From assembly GCA_016845305.1 (NCBI GenBank), contig JAERSW010000032.1:1-42242 (forward strand): DNA of 42,242 nucleotides, written 5' to 3'. How positions within the stretch are numbered: position 1 is the stretch's first letter; every line of letters begins with the position of its first letter. The DNA is from Acidimicrobiales bacterium (GTDB lineage Bacteria; Actinomycetota; Acidimicrobiia; Acidimicrobiales; MedAcidi-G1). Below, one piece after another: positions 1 to 9,043 of this stretch. The notes under the pieces were generated by a model, which had not been told where the DNA came from, did not search any database, and saw only the letters and a list, made by a program, of their open reading frames with translations. Both the position numbers and the translations under genes were made by a program.

Positions 1-1879
1 AGAAGTGCATGTTCCACTGGCGGCCGCCGTTGTGACCGGCGTTGCCGCTCGACCTCCCCCGCTCCATCGCCTCGGCCCCGAGCCGCTGGTACGAGAGCAT
101 TCCGTGCTCCCGTTCGACGTGGTCGGCGACGCAGTCGTCCCGATCCCGATGACCGCGCTCGGCCCGACGGTCGCAGTTGACCCCGATCAGGTCGATCGCC
201 GCGGTCTCGTCGAGGCCCTGGACCCAGTATTCGAGCGGGCCGTAGGCACCCCACTCGGCCATGGCGATCAGCAGGGCCCGGGTCACCTCGGTGCAGGCCA
301 GGTCGGGTACGTCGACGGCGCAGAACACCTCCGGCGTGTAGCCCACCTGCTGGCCGTAGACGTCGATGCCGATCGGGGCGACCGGTGCCCCGGCGGCCAC
401 GCAGTACCGGTGGGCGTTCCGATCGGTGCACGCCACCTCGGTTCCGAGCGACCCGTCCGGCACCGCCGTGGTCGTCGGCGGCCGCGTGGTCGAGGGGGGC
501 GCCGTCGTGGCTGGTGCCGCCACCTCCTCGTCGCCACCGCGGAGGATCGCCAACTGGTCGTCCAGGTCCCGGGCCAGGAACCCGTCGAACTCCTCGTAGA
601 ACTCGTCGGGTGTCATCCCGTAGGCGTGGGCGAACGCCCCCTCCCAACCGAGGTCCTCGAGGACCGGGTAGAGGTCGTCGAGCAGGGCGTCGGCGCCGAA
701 CCGGTGGGCCAGCCAGGCGTGCGCCCACGGGCCGAACCCGAACGCCAGGTCCGAGCAGTCCTCCCCGTACCCGACGTCGCCCATCGACGCGTCGGGGCAC
801 CGGTCACGGGTCGCCCGACCCATCTCCATGCGCTGCCGCATCTCGCCTTCGAACGAGAACGACCACCGTCCCTCGACGTTCACCTCGGGGAGCACGCCCG
901 ACGCCTTCGTCCGGTCGTAGGCGGCCAACCCCATCCAGTCGGCACCACCCTCCACGAACCAGACCGGGCCCATGGCCCCGCCGTACCGGGCCCGGTGGTC
1001 CCCGGTCATCAGGAACGAGTGCTGCACGGCGTGGAAGTACTCGTGCAGCACGGTCACCTGGTCGCCGGCACCCGACGACCGAAAGCGGTCGGTGAAGCCC
1101 CACGGAGGCGACGACGTGTAGAAGTGGACGTTCCAGCCCCGGTTGCCGTTGTGCCCCATGCTCCCACCGGGCCGGTCGGTGGCCTCGTACTCGACGGCGG
1201 TCCGGTGGTACCAGCTGAAGCCCTCGACGGCGTGATGGTCCATGCACTGCCCGAACGCCCTCTGGCCGCGGTCGTCGCGTCGACGGCACATCACCTCGGT
1301 CAGGTCGTCGACGGCCTTGGCGTCCAGACCGACCACCCAGTACTCCACCGGGCCGTAGTTCCCCCACTCCTGTGCGCCGACGGCCAGCGTGCGGGCGACC
1401 TCCCGGCAGACCGTCGGGTCGAGGTCGACGGTGCACAGCGCCTCGGGCGACCACGGGACGATCTCGCCCCACTGCTCGACCGGCCCGGGGGCCACCGGCA
1501 TGCCGTCGACCACGCAGGTCCGGTGGGTGGGCAGGTCGTGGCACGTCACCTCGGGCGTACCACCTGCCCCGGCCGGCGGTGCCACCGTCGTCGTGGTGGG
1601 CACCCCCGTCGTCGTCGTAGCAGTGGGTGCCGTCGTAGCAGTGGGTGCCGACGTGGCAGCGGGTGCCGTCGCGGTCGGGGCTGCAGTGGCGGGTGCCTCC
1701 GTCGTCGTGGTCGCCGCGCCGGTGGTGCCCGACGGCGGTTCGGACGTGGCCACGGGAGCCTCGGCAGTCGTGCCCGGTGGCGCGGTCGTCGAGGTCGCCG
1801 CGACCTCCGTCGACGACGAGCAGGCGGCCGCCAGCACCGCCAGCACGACGACCACCCGCCTCGATCCGAACACCTGCAT
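1..1879 (-). CDS. Secreted lipoprotein with repeated HExxH zincin-like domains (3' end outside window)
   Basis: The frame stays open to the window edge, giving 626 codons without a stop. The N-terminus MQVFGSRR, a hydrophobic stretch and LAAAC (Cys20) form a lipoprotein signal. A long Thr/Ala/Pro linker follows, then a globular domain with HEYFHAVQ (H279, E280, H283) and, 27 residues after the second His, E310-GGA-D314. That HExxH plus ExxxD pattern is what gluzincin metallopeptidases show. After a second Pro/Thr linker a second copy of the same domain begins and is cut just before its expected HExxH. The start ATG overlaps the stop of the upstream paralogue (TGATG at 1878-1882), so the two are probably translated together. 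The likely role is a surface-anchored peptidase. Substrate unknown; family not recognised by name. Confidence 0.8.
   Translation of the reverse strand, partial: MQVFGSRRVVVVLAVLAAACSSSTEVAATSTTAPPGTTAEAPVATSEPPSGTTGAATTTTEAPATAAPTATAPAATSAPTATTAPTATTTTGVPTTTTVAPPAGAGGTPEVTCHDLPTHRTCVVDGMPVAPGPVEQWGEIVPWSPEALCTVDLDPTVCREVARTLAVGAQEWGNYGPVEYWVVGLDAKAVDDLTEVMCRRRDDRGQRAFGQCMDHHAVEGFSWYHRTAVEYEATDRPGGSMGHNGNRGWNVHFYTSSPPWGFTDRFRSSGAGDQVTVLHEYFHAVQHSFLMTGDHRARYGGAMGPVWFVEGGADWMGLAAYDRTKASGVLPEVNVEGRWSFSFEGEMRQRMEMGRATRDRCPDASMGDVGYGEDCSDLAFGFGPWAHAWLAHRFGADALLDDLYPVLEDLGWEGAFAHAYGMTPDEFYEEFDGFLARDLDDQLAILRGGDEEVAAPATTAPPSTTRPPTTTAVPDGSLGTEVACTDRNAHRYCVAAGAPVAPIGIDVYGQQVGYTPEVFCAVDVPDLACTEVTRALLIAMAEWGAYGPLEYWVQGLDETAAIDLIGVNCDRRAERGHRDRDDCVADHVEREHGMLSYQRLGAEAMERGRSSGNAGHNGGRQWNMHF
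1617..1670. repeat. Three 18-bp tandem repeats inside the linker of the first lipoprotein
   Basis: Units at 1617-1634, 1635-1652 and 1653-1670 are near-identical (GTAGCAGTGGGTGCCGTC and variants). They encode the Ala/Pro/Thr-rich linker after the lipid anchor on the minus strand. Copy number may vary between strains. Confidence 0.8.
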
Positions 1880-4380
1880 CACCCCGATTCGACGGCCCAG
1901 AAGTCGACCAGCTCGGCCAACGGCCGGTCGGGGAAGAACCCGTCCGGCGGCGGATCGTCCGGATCACCGGACCGCATGAACGCGTTGTACGACTCGTAGA
2001 ACTCGTCGACCGTCATCCCGACGTGCTCGACGAACGACCCCTCGAAGCCCAACGCCCACATGTCCTCGAGCAGGTCCACCCACACCGTCTGCCACGACGC
2101 CAGGTACGCCAGGTACACGTTCATCAGGAACCAGTGCGGGTGCGAGCACTTGGCGGTGTGGCGGTACTCCTCGTCGACGCCGACGCCACGGCACTCACCG
2201 TCCTCGCCGTACACGATCTCCCGACGGGCCGTCCGCAGGATCTCCTCCCACCGGAACCGCAGGATTCCCCCGAGCTGGGTGTCGGTCGAGTTGGCCACCG
2301 TCAGGCCGTGCTCCCGGCTCCACGACAGATCGTCGAAGTGCTCCTTCACGAAGACGTGCGGGAAGGCGATCGCAGAGCCCTCCACCCACCAGGCCGGCGC
2401 GCTCACCGGATCGTTGAGGCCGCAGCAGTCGTCGGGCATGGCCAGCGCCCGGTCGAAGATGTGGGCCCGCTGGTAGTGGTGGAAGTACTCGTGGACCCAC
2501 CCGTGGAAGATCCCGTACCGGTAGTTGACCGGCCCGTGATTCCGCCGGTCGTTCACCGCCCACTCCGGTTCGCCAGGAGTGGGCACCAGCGGGTTGGGGT
2601 TCACGCAGAAGGAGTACTGGTGACGACCGTCGTGCCGATTGAACGCCCAGAAGGCCGAGAGGCAGCTCCGAATCTCGTGGACCTGGTCGATCGAGGTGAC
2701 CAGTTCGCCACCCCTGCCCATGACGCCGAGCTCCCTGAGTGCCCGGAGGCTCTCGGTGTTGGGGTCGTCGAGGTTGTAGACGATGTGGACGTACCGGTCG
2801 TACCCGCCGACCGTGTCGACCAGCAGGTCATGGATCTGGGCGTGCTGGGCGATGAAGTCCTCGGGAATGGTCTCCGAGAACAGGTACCAGTGCTGCGGGT
2901 CGGCCTTGGGCTCGTTGAGGCCGATCCGCTGCAGGTACTCCTTGGCCGTCTCCGACGCATCCGTCGTGGGTGGCTGGGTCGTGGCCGGTGGTGACGTCGT
3001 GGTGGGCGGCGGTTCGGTCGTCGGTGGAGGCGATTCGTCATCCTCCGGCTCCGCCGCCCCGTCGGCTCCGCCCGCGGTCGGGAGGTCGGGCAAGATCGCC
3101 AACTGCTCCTCGATGTCGAGGGCCAGAAACCGGTCGAACTCGGCGTAGAACTCGGCGGGCGTGATGCCGTAGGCATGGGCGAACGCCCCGTCCCAGCCCA
3201 GGGACTCGAGTGCCGGATAGAAGACGTCGAGCAGCACGTCGGATCCGAACCGATGCTCCAGCCAGGCGTGTCCCCACGAGCCGAGGCCGTAGGCGGCGTC
3301 CCCGCAGTGGTCGTAGTCGACGTCGCCGAGGGTCAGGCCCGGACAGCCGGCCAGCACCTCGACGCCGTCGAGCATCCGCCACCGCATCCTCTGCCGGACG
3401 TCGAAGGGGTCGCGGCCCTCGACGTTGACCTCGGGCAGGGTCCCGTCGGCGAGCAGGCGGCGGACCGCCGTGTGACCCATCCAGTCCGCACCCCCCTCCT
3501 TGAACCACACCGGGCCCATGGCGTCACCGAAGCGCGTCCCGTGGTCGGTGGTCGACAGGTGGGCGTGCTGGACGGCGTGGAAGAACTCGTGAAACTGCGT
3601 GGTCTGGACATCGGTGCCGGAGATGTTCGAGAAGTGGTCGGTGAAGCCGAACGGCGTCGACGAGGTCAGCCAGTGGATGCCCCACTCGCGCCGGCCGCAG
3701 TGACAGGCGTCCTCCCTCGCCCGCCCCTCGGCCACGGCCCGGGCCCCGAGTTCGTGGTACCAGAGCAGGCCGTGCTTCTCCTCGAGGTTGCGTTCCAGGC
3801 AACCGGAGAGCGACTGCTGCCCCCGGGCCGCACGGCGCTCACAGTTGACGTGGACCAGGTCGACCGACGGCGCCTCGTCGATGCCCATCACCCAGTACTC
3901 GACCGGACCGTAGGAACCCCACTCGCCCATGGCGACCAGGAGCGACACCGTCGTCTCTCGACACAGCATCTCGGGGAGGTCGCGGGCGCAGAAGACCTCG
4001 GGGCTGAAGCCGACGGGCCGACCCCAGAACTCGTCGCGGCCGTGGTCGGCGGGGACGACCGGGACCCCGGGTGCCACGCAGTACCAGTGGGTGCCCTCGT
4101 CGGTGCACGCCGCGGTGGTTCCCAACGACCCGGGCGGTGCCGGATCATCCGCCGGGACCGCGTCGGCGTCGCCAGCCGGCGACACGGTGGTCGTGGAGTC
4201 AGTGGAGGCATCCGCCTGCGTCGAGGATTCCGGGTCCGAGGTCGGATCGTCGGAGACCACCGTCGCCGCGGTGGACGGGGTCCCGGACACGGTCGTCGCG
4301 GCTGCCGACTCGGACCGTTCGGATCCACCCGAGGAACAGCCGGCAGCCACCACGGCAACGGCGATCAACACCCGGGCCAT
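1879..4380 (-). CDS. Secreted lipoprotein with two HExxH zincin-like domains
   Basis: From the ATG at 4380 this is 833 residues. MARVLIAVAVVAAGC gives a lipoprotein signal with lipobox Cys15. The frame extends upstream (GTG at 4410 or 4434), so the start is not certain. Domain 1 carries HEFFHAVQ (H264, E265, H268) and E295-GGA-D299, with the same spacing as the downstream paralogue. An acidic, Pro/Thr-rich linker (about residues 430-480) leads to domain 2. Domain 2 is clearly different in sequence: HEYFHHYQ (H630, E631, H634) and a possible third ligand at E667 in WWVEGSA, with no Asp four residues on. Both domains end in a similar motif (TPAEFYAEF and TVDEFYESY), followed in domain 2 by a short tail. 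Predicted: surface-anchored double metallopeptidase, substrate unknown. It overlaps the next gene by TGATG. Confidence 0.82.
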   Translation of the reverse strand: MARVLIAVAVVAAGCSSGGSERSESAAATTVSGTPSTAATVVSDDPTSDPESSTQADASTDSTTTVSPAGDADAVPADDPAPPGSLGTTAACTDEGTHWYCVAPGVPVVPADHGRDEFWGRPVGFSPEVFCARDLPEMLCRETTVSLLVAMGEWGSYGPVEYWVMGIDEAPSVDLVHVNCERRAARGQQSLSGCLERNLEEKHGLLWYHELGARAVAEGRAREDACHCGRREWGIHWLTSSTPFGFTDHFSNISGTDVQTTQFHEFFHAVQHAHLSTTDHGTRFGDAMGPVWFKEGGADWMGHTAVRRLLADGTLPEVNVEGRDPFDVRQRMRWRMLDGVEVLAGCPGLTLGDVDYDHCGDAAYGLGSWGHAWLEHRFGSDVLLDVFYPALESLGWDGAFAHAYGITPAEFYAEFDRFLALDIEEQLAILPDLPTAGGADGAAEPEDDESPPPTTEPPPTTTSPPATTQPPTTDASETAKEYLQRIGLNEPKADPQHWYLFSETIPEDFIAQHAQIHDLLVDTVGGYDRYVHIVYNLDDPNTESLRALRELGVMGRGGELVTSIDQVHEIRSCLSAFWAFNRHDGRHQYSFCVNPNPLVPTPGEPEWAVNDRRNHGPVNYRYGIFHGWVHEYFHHYQRAHIFDRALAMPDDCCGLNDPVSAPAWWVEGSAIAFPHVFVKEHFDDLSWSREHGLTVANSTDTQLGGILRFRWEEILRTARREIVYGEDGECRGVGVDEEYRHTAKCSHPHWFLMNVYLAYLASWQTVWVDLLEDMWALGFEGSFVEHVGMTVDEFYESYNAFMRSGDPDDPPPDGFFPDRPLAELVDFWAVESG

Positions 4381-4514
4381 CGGATGCCCCACCCGCACGA
4401 CTCGTCTCACGAACCCTCCCCGCCCGCGGCCCACTCGGAGGCCACCATCACGAATCTGCCACGATCGGCCCGGGCCCGTCTACCGAGGGACGGCCACGAC
4501 CGGGAGGACCCACC

Positions 4515-6152
4515 ATGGGCAGGTACGGCAGCGGCATGGTGGTGGCCGCCCAGCCCGAGGCGACCGAGGCGGGAGTCGACGCGCTCCGGGCCGGCGGCAA
4601 CGCCGTGGACGCCGCGGTGGCCAGCGCGCTGGTGGCCGGCGTGGTCGACCCGCAGATGTGCGGGATCGCCGGGTTCGGCAGCGCCCAGCTGTTCCTGCCC
4701 GGCGCCGGCGAGGGCGGTGGCGCCCTCCACACGTGCGTCGACTTCCACGGCACGTCACCCGCCGCGGTGCGGTCCGACATGTGGGAGCACCTGCTCGTCG
4801 GCGAGACCCGCGACGGCTTCGGGTTCATCCTCGACGGCAACGTCAACGACGTCGGCTACCAGTCGATCACCACGCCGGGCTCACTGCTGGCCTACCACGA
4901 GGCCCAGACCCTGTACGGGCGGCTGCCATGGGCCGACGTCGTGGCCCCGGCCATCGCCTGGGCCGAGGAGGGGTTCCTGCTGCGGCCCGGCGTCGTCCAC
5001 TGGTGGCACGAGGGCGCCACGCTCGGTCGTGCCGACAACGTGTCCCGTCTGGCCCACACCGCGGCCGGCCGGCGCATCTACTTCCACGACGACGGGTCGC
5101 TGCGACGCATCGGCGAGGTACTCCGCAACCCGGACATGGCCCGGACGCTGCGGCGCATCGCCGAGGGTGGTGCCGACGAGTTCTACCGGGGGTCGATCGC
5201 CGCGGAGATCGACGCCGACATGCGGGCCAACGGCGGCCTGCTGACCGCCGAGGACCTGGACGGCTACCGCACCACGTGGGGCGAGCCGCTGCGCACCACC
5301 TACCGGGGCCTCGAGGTGGCCACCAACCGGCCGCCGGGCGGCGGCGTGATGGTGGCCGAGATGCTCAACGTGCTCGAGCACTTCGACCTGGCGGCGATGG
5401 TCCGCGACGGCGGCCACAACGGCGTCGAGTACGTGCGCACGGTGGCCGAGGCGATGAAGTGGGCGACGGCCGACAAGGAGGCCCACGTCGGCGATCCCCG
5501 GTTCGTCGACGTGCCCCTCGAGTGGCTGCTGTCCGACGAGCGGGCCGCGGAGCTGGGCGGGCGGATCGCGGCCGGCGAGCGGGCCCACGTGGACCGCATG
5601 GCCGGCGAGTCACCGGACACCACCCACGTGTGCGTGGTCGACGCCGACGGCAACGCCGTGTCGATGACCCACTCGCTGGGCATGCCGTCCGGCGTGGTCA
5701 CCGAGGGGCTGGGGTTCATGTACAACGGCTGCATGGGGGTGTTCGACCCCCGGCCCGGCCGACCCGGGTCGCTGGCACCGGGCAAGAGCCGGTTCACGTC
5801 GCTGTGCCCGACGATGCTCCTCGAGGACGGGGCCCCGCGGCTCGTGGTCGGGGCGCCGGGTGGCACCCAGATCGCCATGGGGGTGCTGCAGGTGCTGCTG
5901 AACGCCGTGGACCACTCGATGCCGGTGCTGGACGCCGTCTCGGCGCCCCGGTTCTCGGCGACCAGCGACGCCATCGACGTGTGCAACCGGATCCCCCGGT
6001 CGGTCACCCGGGAGCTGGAGGCCGACGGCTACGAGGTGGTGCGGTGGCCCGGCTCGTACGAGTTCGCCCGGGTGCACGCCATCGCCATCGGCGACGACGG
6101 GCTCTCGGGCGCCGCTGATCCCGGCGCCGACGGCATGGCCCTCGCCCCCTGA
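4515..6152 (+). CDS. Gamma-glutamyltransferase family protein
   Basis: 545 residues, a usual length for the gamma-glutamyltranspeptidase N-terminal-nucleophile hydrolases. These self-cleave into two subunits and hydrolyse or transfer gamma-glutamyl groups. The N-terminal GMVVAAQPEAT and AGGNAVDAAVA motifs are present. The autoprocessing site is TTHVCVVDADGNAV, with the predicted nucleophile at T369, followed by PGGTQI. No signal peptide is visible from this start, so it is probably cytoplasmic, unlike the periplasmic E. coli enzyme. The ATG at 4515 has a GGGAGG ribosome binding site at 4502-4507; the longer open frame upstream is antisense to the lipoprotein gene. The substrate could be glutathione-like, or a gamma-glutamyl amide given the GS-like gene at 14977. 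That link is speculative. Confidence 0.88.
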   Translation: MGRYGSGMVVAAQPEATEAGVDALRAGGNAVDAAVASALVAGVVDPQMCGIAGFGSAQLFLPGAGEGGGALHTCVDFHGTSPAAVRSDMWEHLLVGETRDGFGFILDGNVNDVGYQSITTPGSLLAYHEAQTLYGRLPWADVVAPAIAWAEEGFLLRPGVVHWWHEGATLGRADNVSRLAHTAAGRRIYFHDDGSLRRIGEVLRNPDMARTLRRIAEGGADEFYRGSIAAEIDADMRANGGLLTAEDLDGYRTTWGEPLRTTYRGLEVATNRPPGGGVMVAEMLNVLEHFDLAAMVRDGGHNGVEYVRTVAEAMKWATADKEAHVGDPRFVDVPLEWLLSDERAAELGGRIAAGERAHVDRMAGESPDTTHVCVVDADGNAVSMTHSLGMPSGVVTEGLGFMYNGCMGVFDPRPGRPGSLAPGKSRFTSLCPTMLLEDGAPRLVVGAPGGTQIAMGVLQVLLNAVDHSMPVLDAVSAPRFSATSDAIDVCNRIPRSVTRELEADGYEVVRWPGSYEFARVHAIAIGDDGLSGAADPGADGMALAP

Positions 6153-6161
6153 TTCGGAGTC

Positions 6162-6193
6162 CAGGGCCCGGACCCCCCGGCCCGGCGGCCCTG
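6162..6193. terminator. Possible bidirectional hairpin between convergent genes
   Basis: A 7-bp perfect stem, CAGGGCC (6162-6168) with GGCCCTG (6187-6193), surrounds an 18-base GC-rich loop. It lies in the 42-base gap between the convergent gene ends at 6152 and 6195. There is no T tract, so function is uncertain. Confidence 0.35.
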
Positions 6194-6194
6194 C

Positions 6195-6872
6195 TCAGGA
6201 CCCCGTGGGACAGGTCAGGTCGAGGTCCTCGCCCATCGCCGCGTTGAAGCCCTCGCGGCCGTGGGTGAACAGGGCCACGAACCACGAGGCCACGTCCTCC
6301 TCGGTGAGGCCCGCCAGCAGGCAGTCGGGATCCTGGGGCACGCCGAGAGCGGTCATGTCGGCGTGCATCATGGCCCGGAGGTCCACGCAGAAGCCGACGG
6401 GCTGCACGAGGGCCAGGGCGTCGTCGACCTCCATGCCGCCGGTCTGCGCCGCCGACATGAGCGCCGCGGTCCGGCCCATACCCTCGACCTGCATCATCGT
6501 GACGACGACGCACTCGGCCTCCTCCTCGGACCAGTGCCGGCCGAGCACGGGGTGCATCCGGTAGTTCGACATCCAGCTCGAGTAGAGGGTCATCTGCTTC
6601 TCGACGGCGCCGTTGTCGGCGCCCTTCGCCATGAGCTCGTCGGCCCGCGCCTCGGCGGCGGCACGGTCCAGCCCGTCGCGTTCCATCACCAGTCGCACGA
6701 GCGACTCGCGGACGTCGTCCATCATCGCCTCGGTGTCCACGGTGGTGGTCGGCGCGGCAGGGACGGTCACCGTGGTGGGCGTCGTTGCCGCCGACTCCGA
6801 CCCGTCGTCGTCTGAACAGGCGGGGGCCACCAGGCACGCGGTGACGACCAGGGCGAGGGTGCGGAGGCGCAT
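6195..6872 (-). CDS. Small secreted lipoprotein of unknown function
   Basis: 225 residues. The signal MRLRTLALVVTACLVAPAC, with lipobox Cys19, is followed by an acidic and Thr-rich linker (about residues 20-50). A mostly helical, Met- and Glu-rich domain follows, with Cys residues near ECVV, GFCVDL, PDCLL and LTCP that could pair. No enzyme motif was recognised. The start ATG at 6872 is fixed by the signal peptide; the open frame continues upstream, but antisense to the S15 hydrolase. It is divergent from that hydrolase with 81 bases between starts. Confidence 0.75.
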   Translation of the reverse strand: MRLRTLALVVTACLVAPACSDDDGSESAATTPTTVTVPAAPTTTVDTEAMMDDVRESLVRLVMERDGLDRAAAEARADELMAKGADNGAVEKQMTLYSSWMSNYRMHPVLGRHWSEEEAECVVVTMMQVEGMGRTAALMSAAQTGGMEVDDALALVQPVGFCVDLRAMMHADMTALGVPQDPDCLLAGLTEEDVASWFVALFTHGREGFNAAMGEDLDLTCPTGS

Positions 6873-6938
6873 CCCGGGAGTCTCACAGCGGATCGGCCCC
6901 GCGAAAACACGGCGCCGGAGCGACCCGACGCCCACCAC

Positions 6939-6944
6939 TACGCT
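6939..6944 (+). promoter_or_regulatory. -10 box TACGCT, leaderless
   Basis: TACGCT ends 9 bases before the ATG at 6954. There is no Shine-Dalgarno sequence, so a leaderless transcript is likely. Confidence 0.55.
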
Positions 6945-6953
6945 CCGCGGCCG

Positions 6954-8966
6954 ATGGAGCAGCACCCGGACACCCTGCCGTTCGAGGTCCGGGTGGTCGA
7001 ACACGTGACCGTCCCGCTGGGCGACGGCGGCCACCTCTCGGCACGGATCTGGTTGCCCGTCACCGACGGTCCGGTCCCCGCCATCCTCGAACACCTCCCC
7101 TACCGCAAGGACGACGCCACCCTGTTCCGCGACCAGAGCCAACTGGCCTGGTTCGCCGGTCAGGGCTACGCGTGCGTCCGGACGGACCTGCGCGGCACCG
7201 GCGACTCGTCGGGGGTCATCCGCGGCGAGTACCTGGCCGAGGAACTGTCGGACGGCGCTGAGGCCATCGCCTGGATCGCCGACCAGCCCTGGTGCGACGG
7301 GAACGTCGGCATGTGGGGGATCTCGTGGGGCGGGTTCAACTGCCTGCAGGTGGCCGCGCTCCGCCCCCCGGCGCTCAGGAGCATCATCTCGGTGGCCAGC
7401 ACGACGGACCGCTACGGGGCCGACGTCCACTACGACGGCGGATGCGTCCTCGCATCGCAGATGCTCCCGTGGGCGACCGACATGCTGTGTCGGAACGCGT
7501 TGGCGCCCACGCCGCGGATCGTCGGCGACGACTGGAAGTCCCGGTGGATGGAGAGGCTGGAGGCCACACCGCCGTTCATCGACGACTGGCTCGGCCACCA
7601 GACGAGGGACGGCTTCTGGCGGCACGGTTCGGTGGGCGACGACTTCGACGCCATCGCGGTTCCGTCCCTGGTGGTGGCCGGCTTCGCCGACGGCTACTCG
7701 AACGCGCCGTTCGCCGCCGTCGAGGGCATGGGCGACCGGGCGTGGGGGCTGGTCGGGCCGTGGGCCCACCAGTACCCGGAGATGGGCGTCCCCGGTCCGG
7801 CCATCGGCTTCCTCCAGCACGCCCTGGCCTGGTGGGACCGGTGGCTCAAGGGCATCGACAACGGCGTCGACCGTCAGCCCCGGCTCCGCCTGTGGATGCA
7901 GGAGTGGACCGACCCGTCGGACCGCACCGGCGACCGGCCGGGCCGCTGGGTCGCCGAACCGTCGTGGCCGCCACCCGAGGGCCACCTGGCCGAGTCGGTG
8001 TGGTTCCCCGCGGACGGACGCCTCGGGTGGGGACCGGCCACCGGCGCGGAACGGGTCGCCACCAGCCAACTCCACGGGCTGCTGGCCGGCCACTGGTGGG
8101 GCAGCGGCGAGCCGGCCACCCTGCCCGCCGACCAGCGGACCGAGGACGAGCGAGCGACGACGTTCACGACAGATCCGGCCGAACGGTCCGAGGAGCTGTG
8201 CGGCGTCCCGGTCGTCGAGCTGCGGGTCGCCGTCGACCGGCCCGACGCCCTGCTGGCCGTCCGCCTGTGCGACGTGGCCCCGGACGGTTCATCGCTCCTG
8301 GTGAGTCGTGGGCAGCTGAACCTGACCCACCGCCACGGACACGACCGGCCCGAACCGCTGGTCCCCGGCGAGGAGGTCGACGTGGCCATCCGCATGGACG
8401 CCGCGGCCCACGTACTCCCGGCCGGCAACCGGTGGCGCCTGTCGGTGGCCACCACCAACTGGCCGCTGGCGTGGCCGTCTCCCCATCCGGTGGTGGCCGA
8501 GGTCCGCCTCGGCGACGCCACCCGCCTTCGGCTCCCCCTCCGACCACCCAGGAGCGATGACGCCGACCTCGACGGGTTCGGCCCGCCGGTCTGGACGCCG
8601 TCGAACCGGGTCACCCTGGTCGAACCCACCTCCGACCGGACGATCGAGACGACCTCGGGCACCACCGTCCTGCGGACCACGGCCAGCAGTGGCCGCCACG
8701 TCATCGACTCCCACGGAACGGTCATCGGCTCCGGGGAGGAGGACGAGTACACGATGGACGGCGATGACCCGTTGTCGGCGAGGGTCCGGTGCGTCCGCGG
8801 GTCCGAGGTGTCGTGGCCGGGCGACCGGACGAGGGTCCGGGCCGAGGCCACGATGCGGGCCGACGAGACCACCTGGTTCGTCGAGAGTCGGCTGCAGGCG
8901 TGGCACGACGACGAGCTGGTCTTCGACCGTCGCTGGCCGATCGCCGTGCCACGCCACCACGTCTAG
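6954..8966 (+). CDS. S15/CocE-type alpha/beta hydrolase (X-Pro dipeptidyl-peptidase-like)
   Basis: 670 residues. The N-terminal half is an alpha/beta hydrolase of the CocE/NonD and Xaa-Pro dipeptidyl-peptidase S15 group. It has LPYRKDD and TDLRGTGDSSG near the N-terminus, nucleophile S124 in GISWGG, and likely partners D246 in VAGFADGYSN and H272 in GPWAHQYPE. A beta-rich jelly-roll C-domain (about residues 330-540) and a further extension to 670 follow. Family members cleave esters, amides or acyl-amino-acid bonds; the substrate here cannot be read from sequence. No signal peptide is seen. The start is set by the conserved N-terminus and the -10 box just upstream. Confidence 0.88.
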   Translation: MEQHPDTLPFEVRVVEHVTVPLGDGGHLSARIWLPVTDGPVPAILEHLPYRKDDATLFRDQSQLAWFAGQGYACVRTDLRGTGDSSGVIRGEYLAEELSDGAEAIAWIADQPWCDGNVGMWGISWGGFNCLQVAALRPPALRSIISVASTTDRYGADVHYDGGCVLASQMLPWATDMLCRNALAPTPRIVGDDWKSRWMERLEATPPFIDDWLGHQTRDGFWRHGSVGDDFDAIAVPSLVVAGFADGYSNAPFAAVEGMGDRAWGLVGPWAHQYPEMGVPGPAIGFLQHALAWWDRWLKGIDNGVDRQPRLRLWMQEWTDPSDRTGDRPGRWVAEPSWPPPEGHLAESVWFPADGRLGWGPATGAERVATSQLHGLLAGHWWGSGEPATLPADQRTEDERATTFTTDPAERSEELCGVPVVELRVAVDRPDALLAVRLCDVAPDGSSLLVSRGQLNLTHRHGHDRPEPLVPGEEVDVAIRMDAAAHVLPAGNRWRLSVATTNWPLAWPSPHPVVAEVRLGDATRLRLPLRPPRSDDADLDGFGPPVWTPSNRVTLVEPTSDRTIETTSGTTVLRTTASSGRHVIDSHGTVIGSGEEDEYTMDGDDPLSARVRCVRGSEVSWPGDRTRVRAEATMRADETTWFVESRLQAWHDDELVFDRRWPIAVPRHHV

Positions 8967-9031
8967 CCGTCCGAAGGGGACGGGAGGGATCCGTCGGGCC
9001 TCCCAGCCCGGGCGGCGGGAAGCGCGACGGG

Positions 9032-9037
9032 TACCGT
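9032..9037 (+). promoter_or_regulatory. -10 box TACCGT, leaderless
   Basis: TACCGT ends 6 bases before the ATG at 9044, too close for a ribosome binding site between them. It suggests leaderless expression of the three-gene operon 9044-11306. Confidence 0.55.
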
Positions 9038-9043
9038 CCGGGA

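Noticed and set aside
5-1999. A 664-codon plus-strand frame over the first lipoprotein gene.
   Set aside because: It has no family motif and is the antisense shadow of the zincin-lipoprotein frame, which has a signal peptide, HExxH and an overlap with its neighbour.
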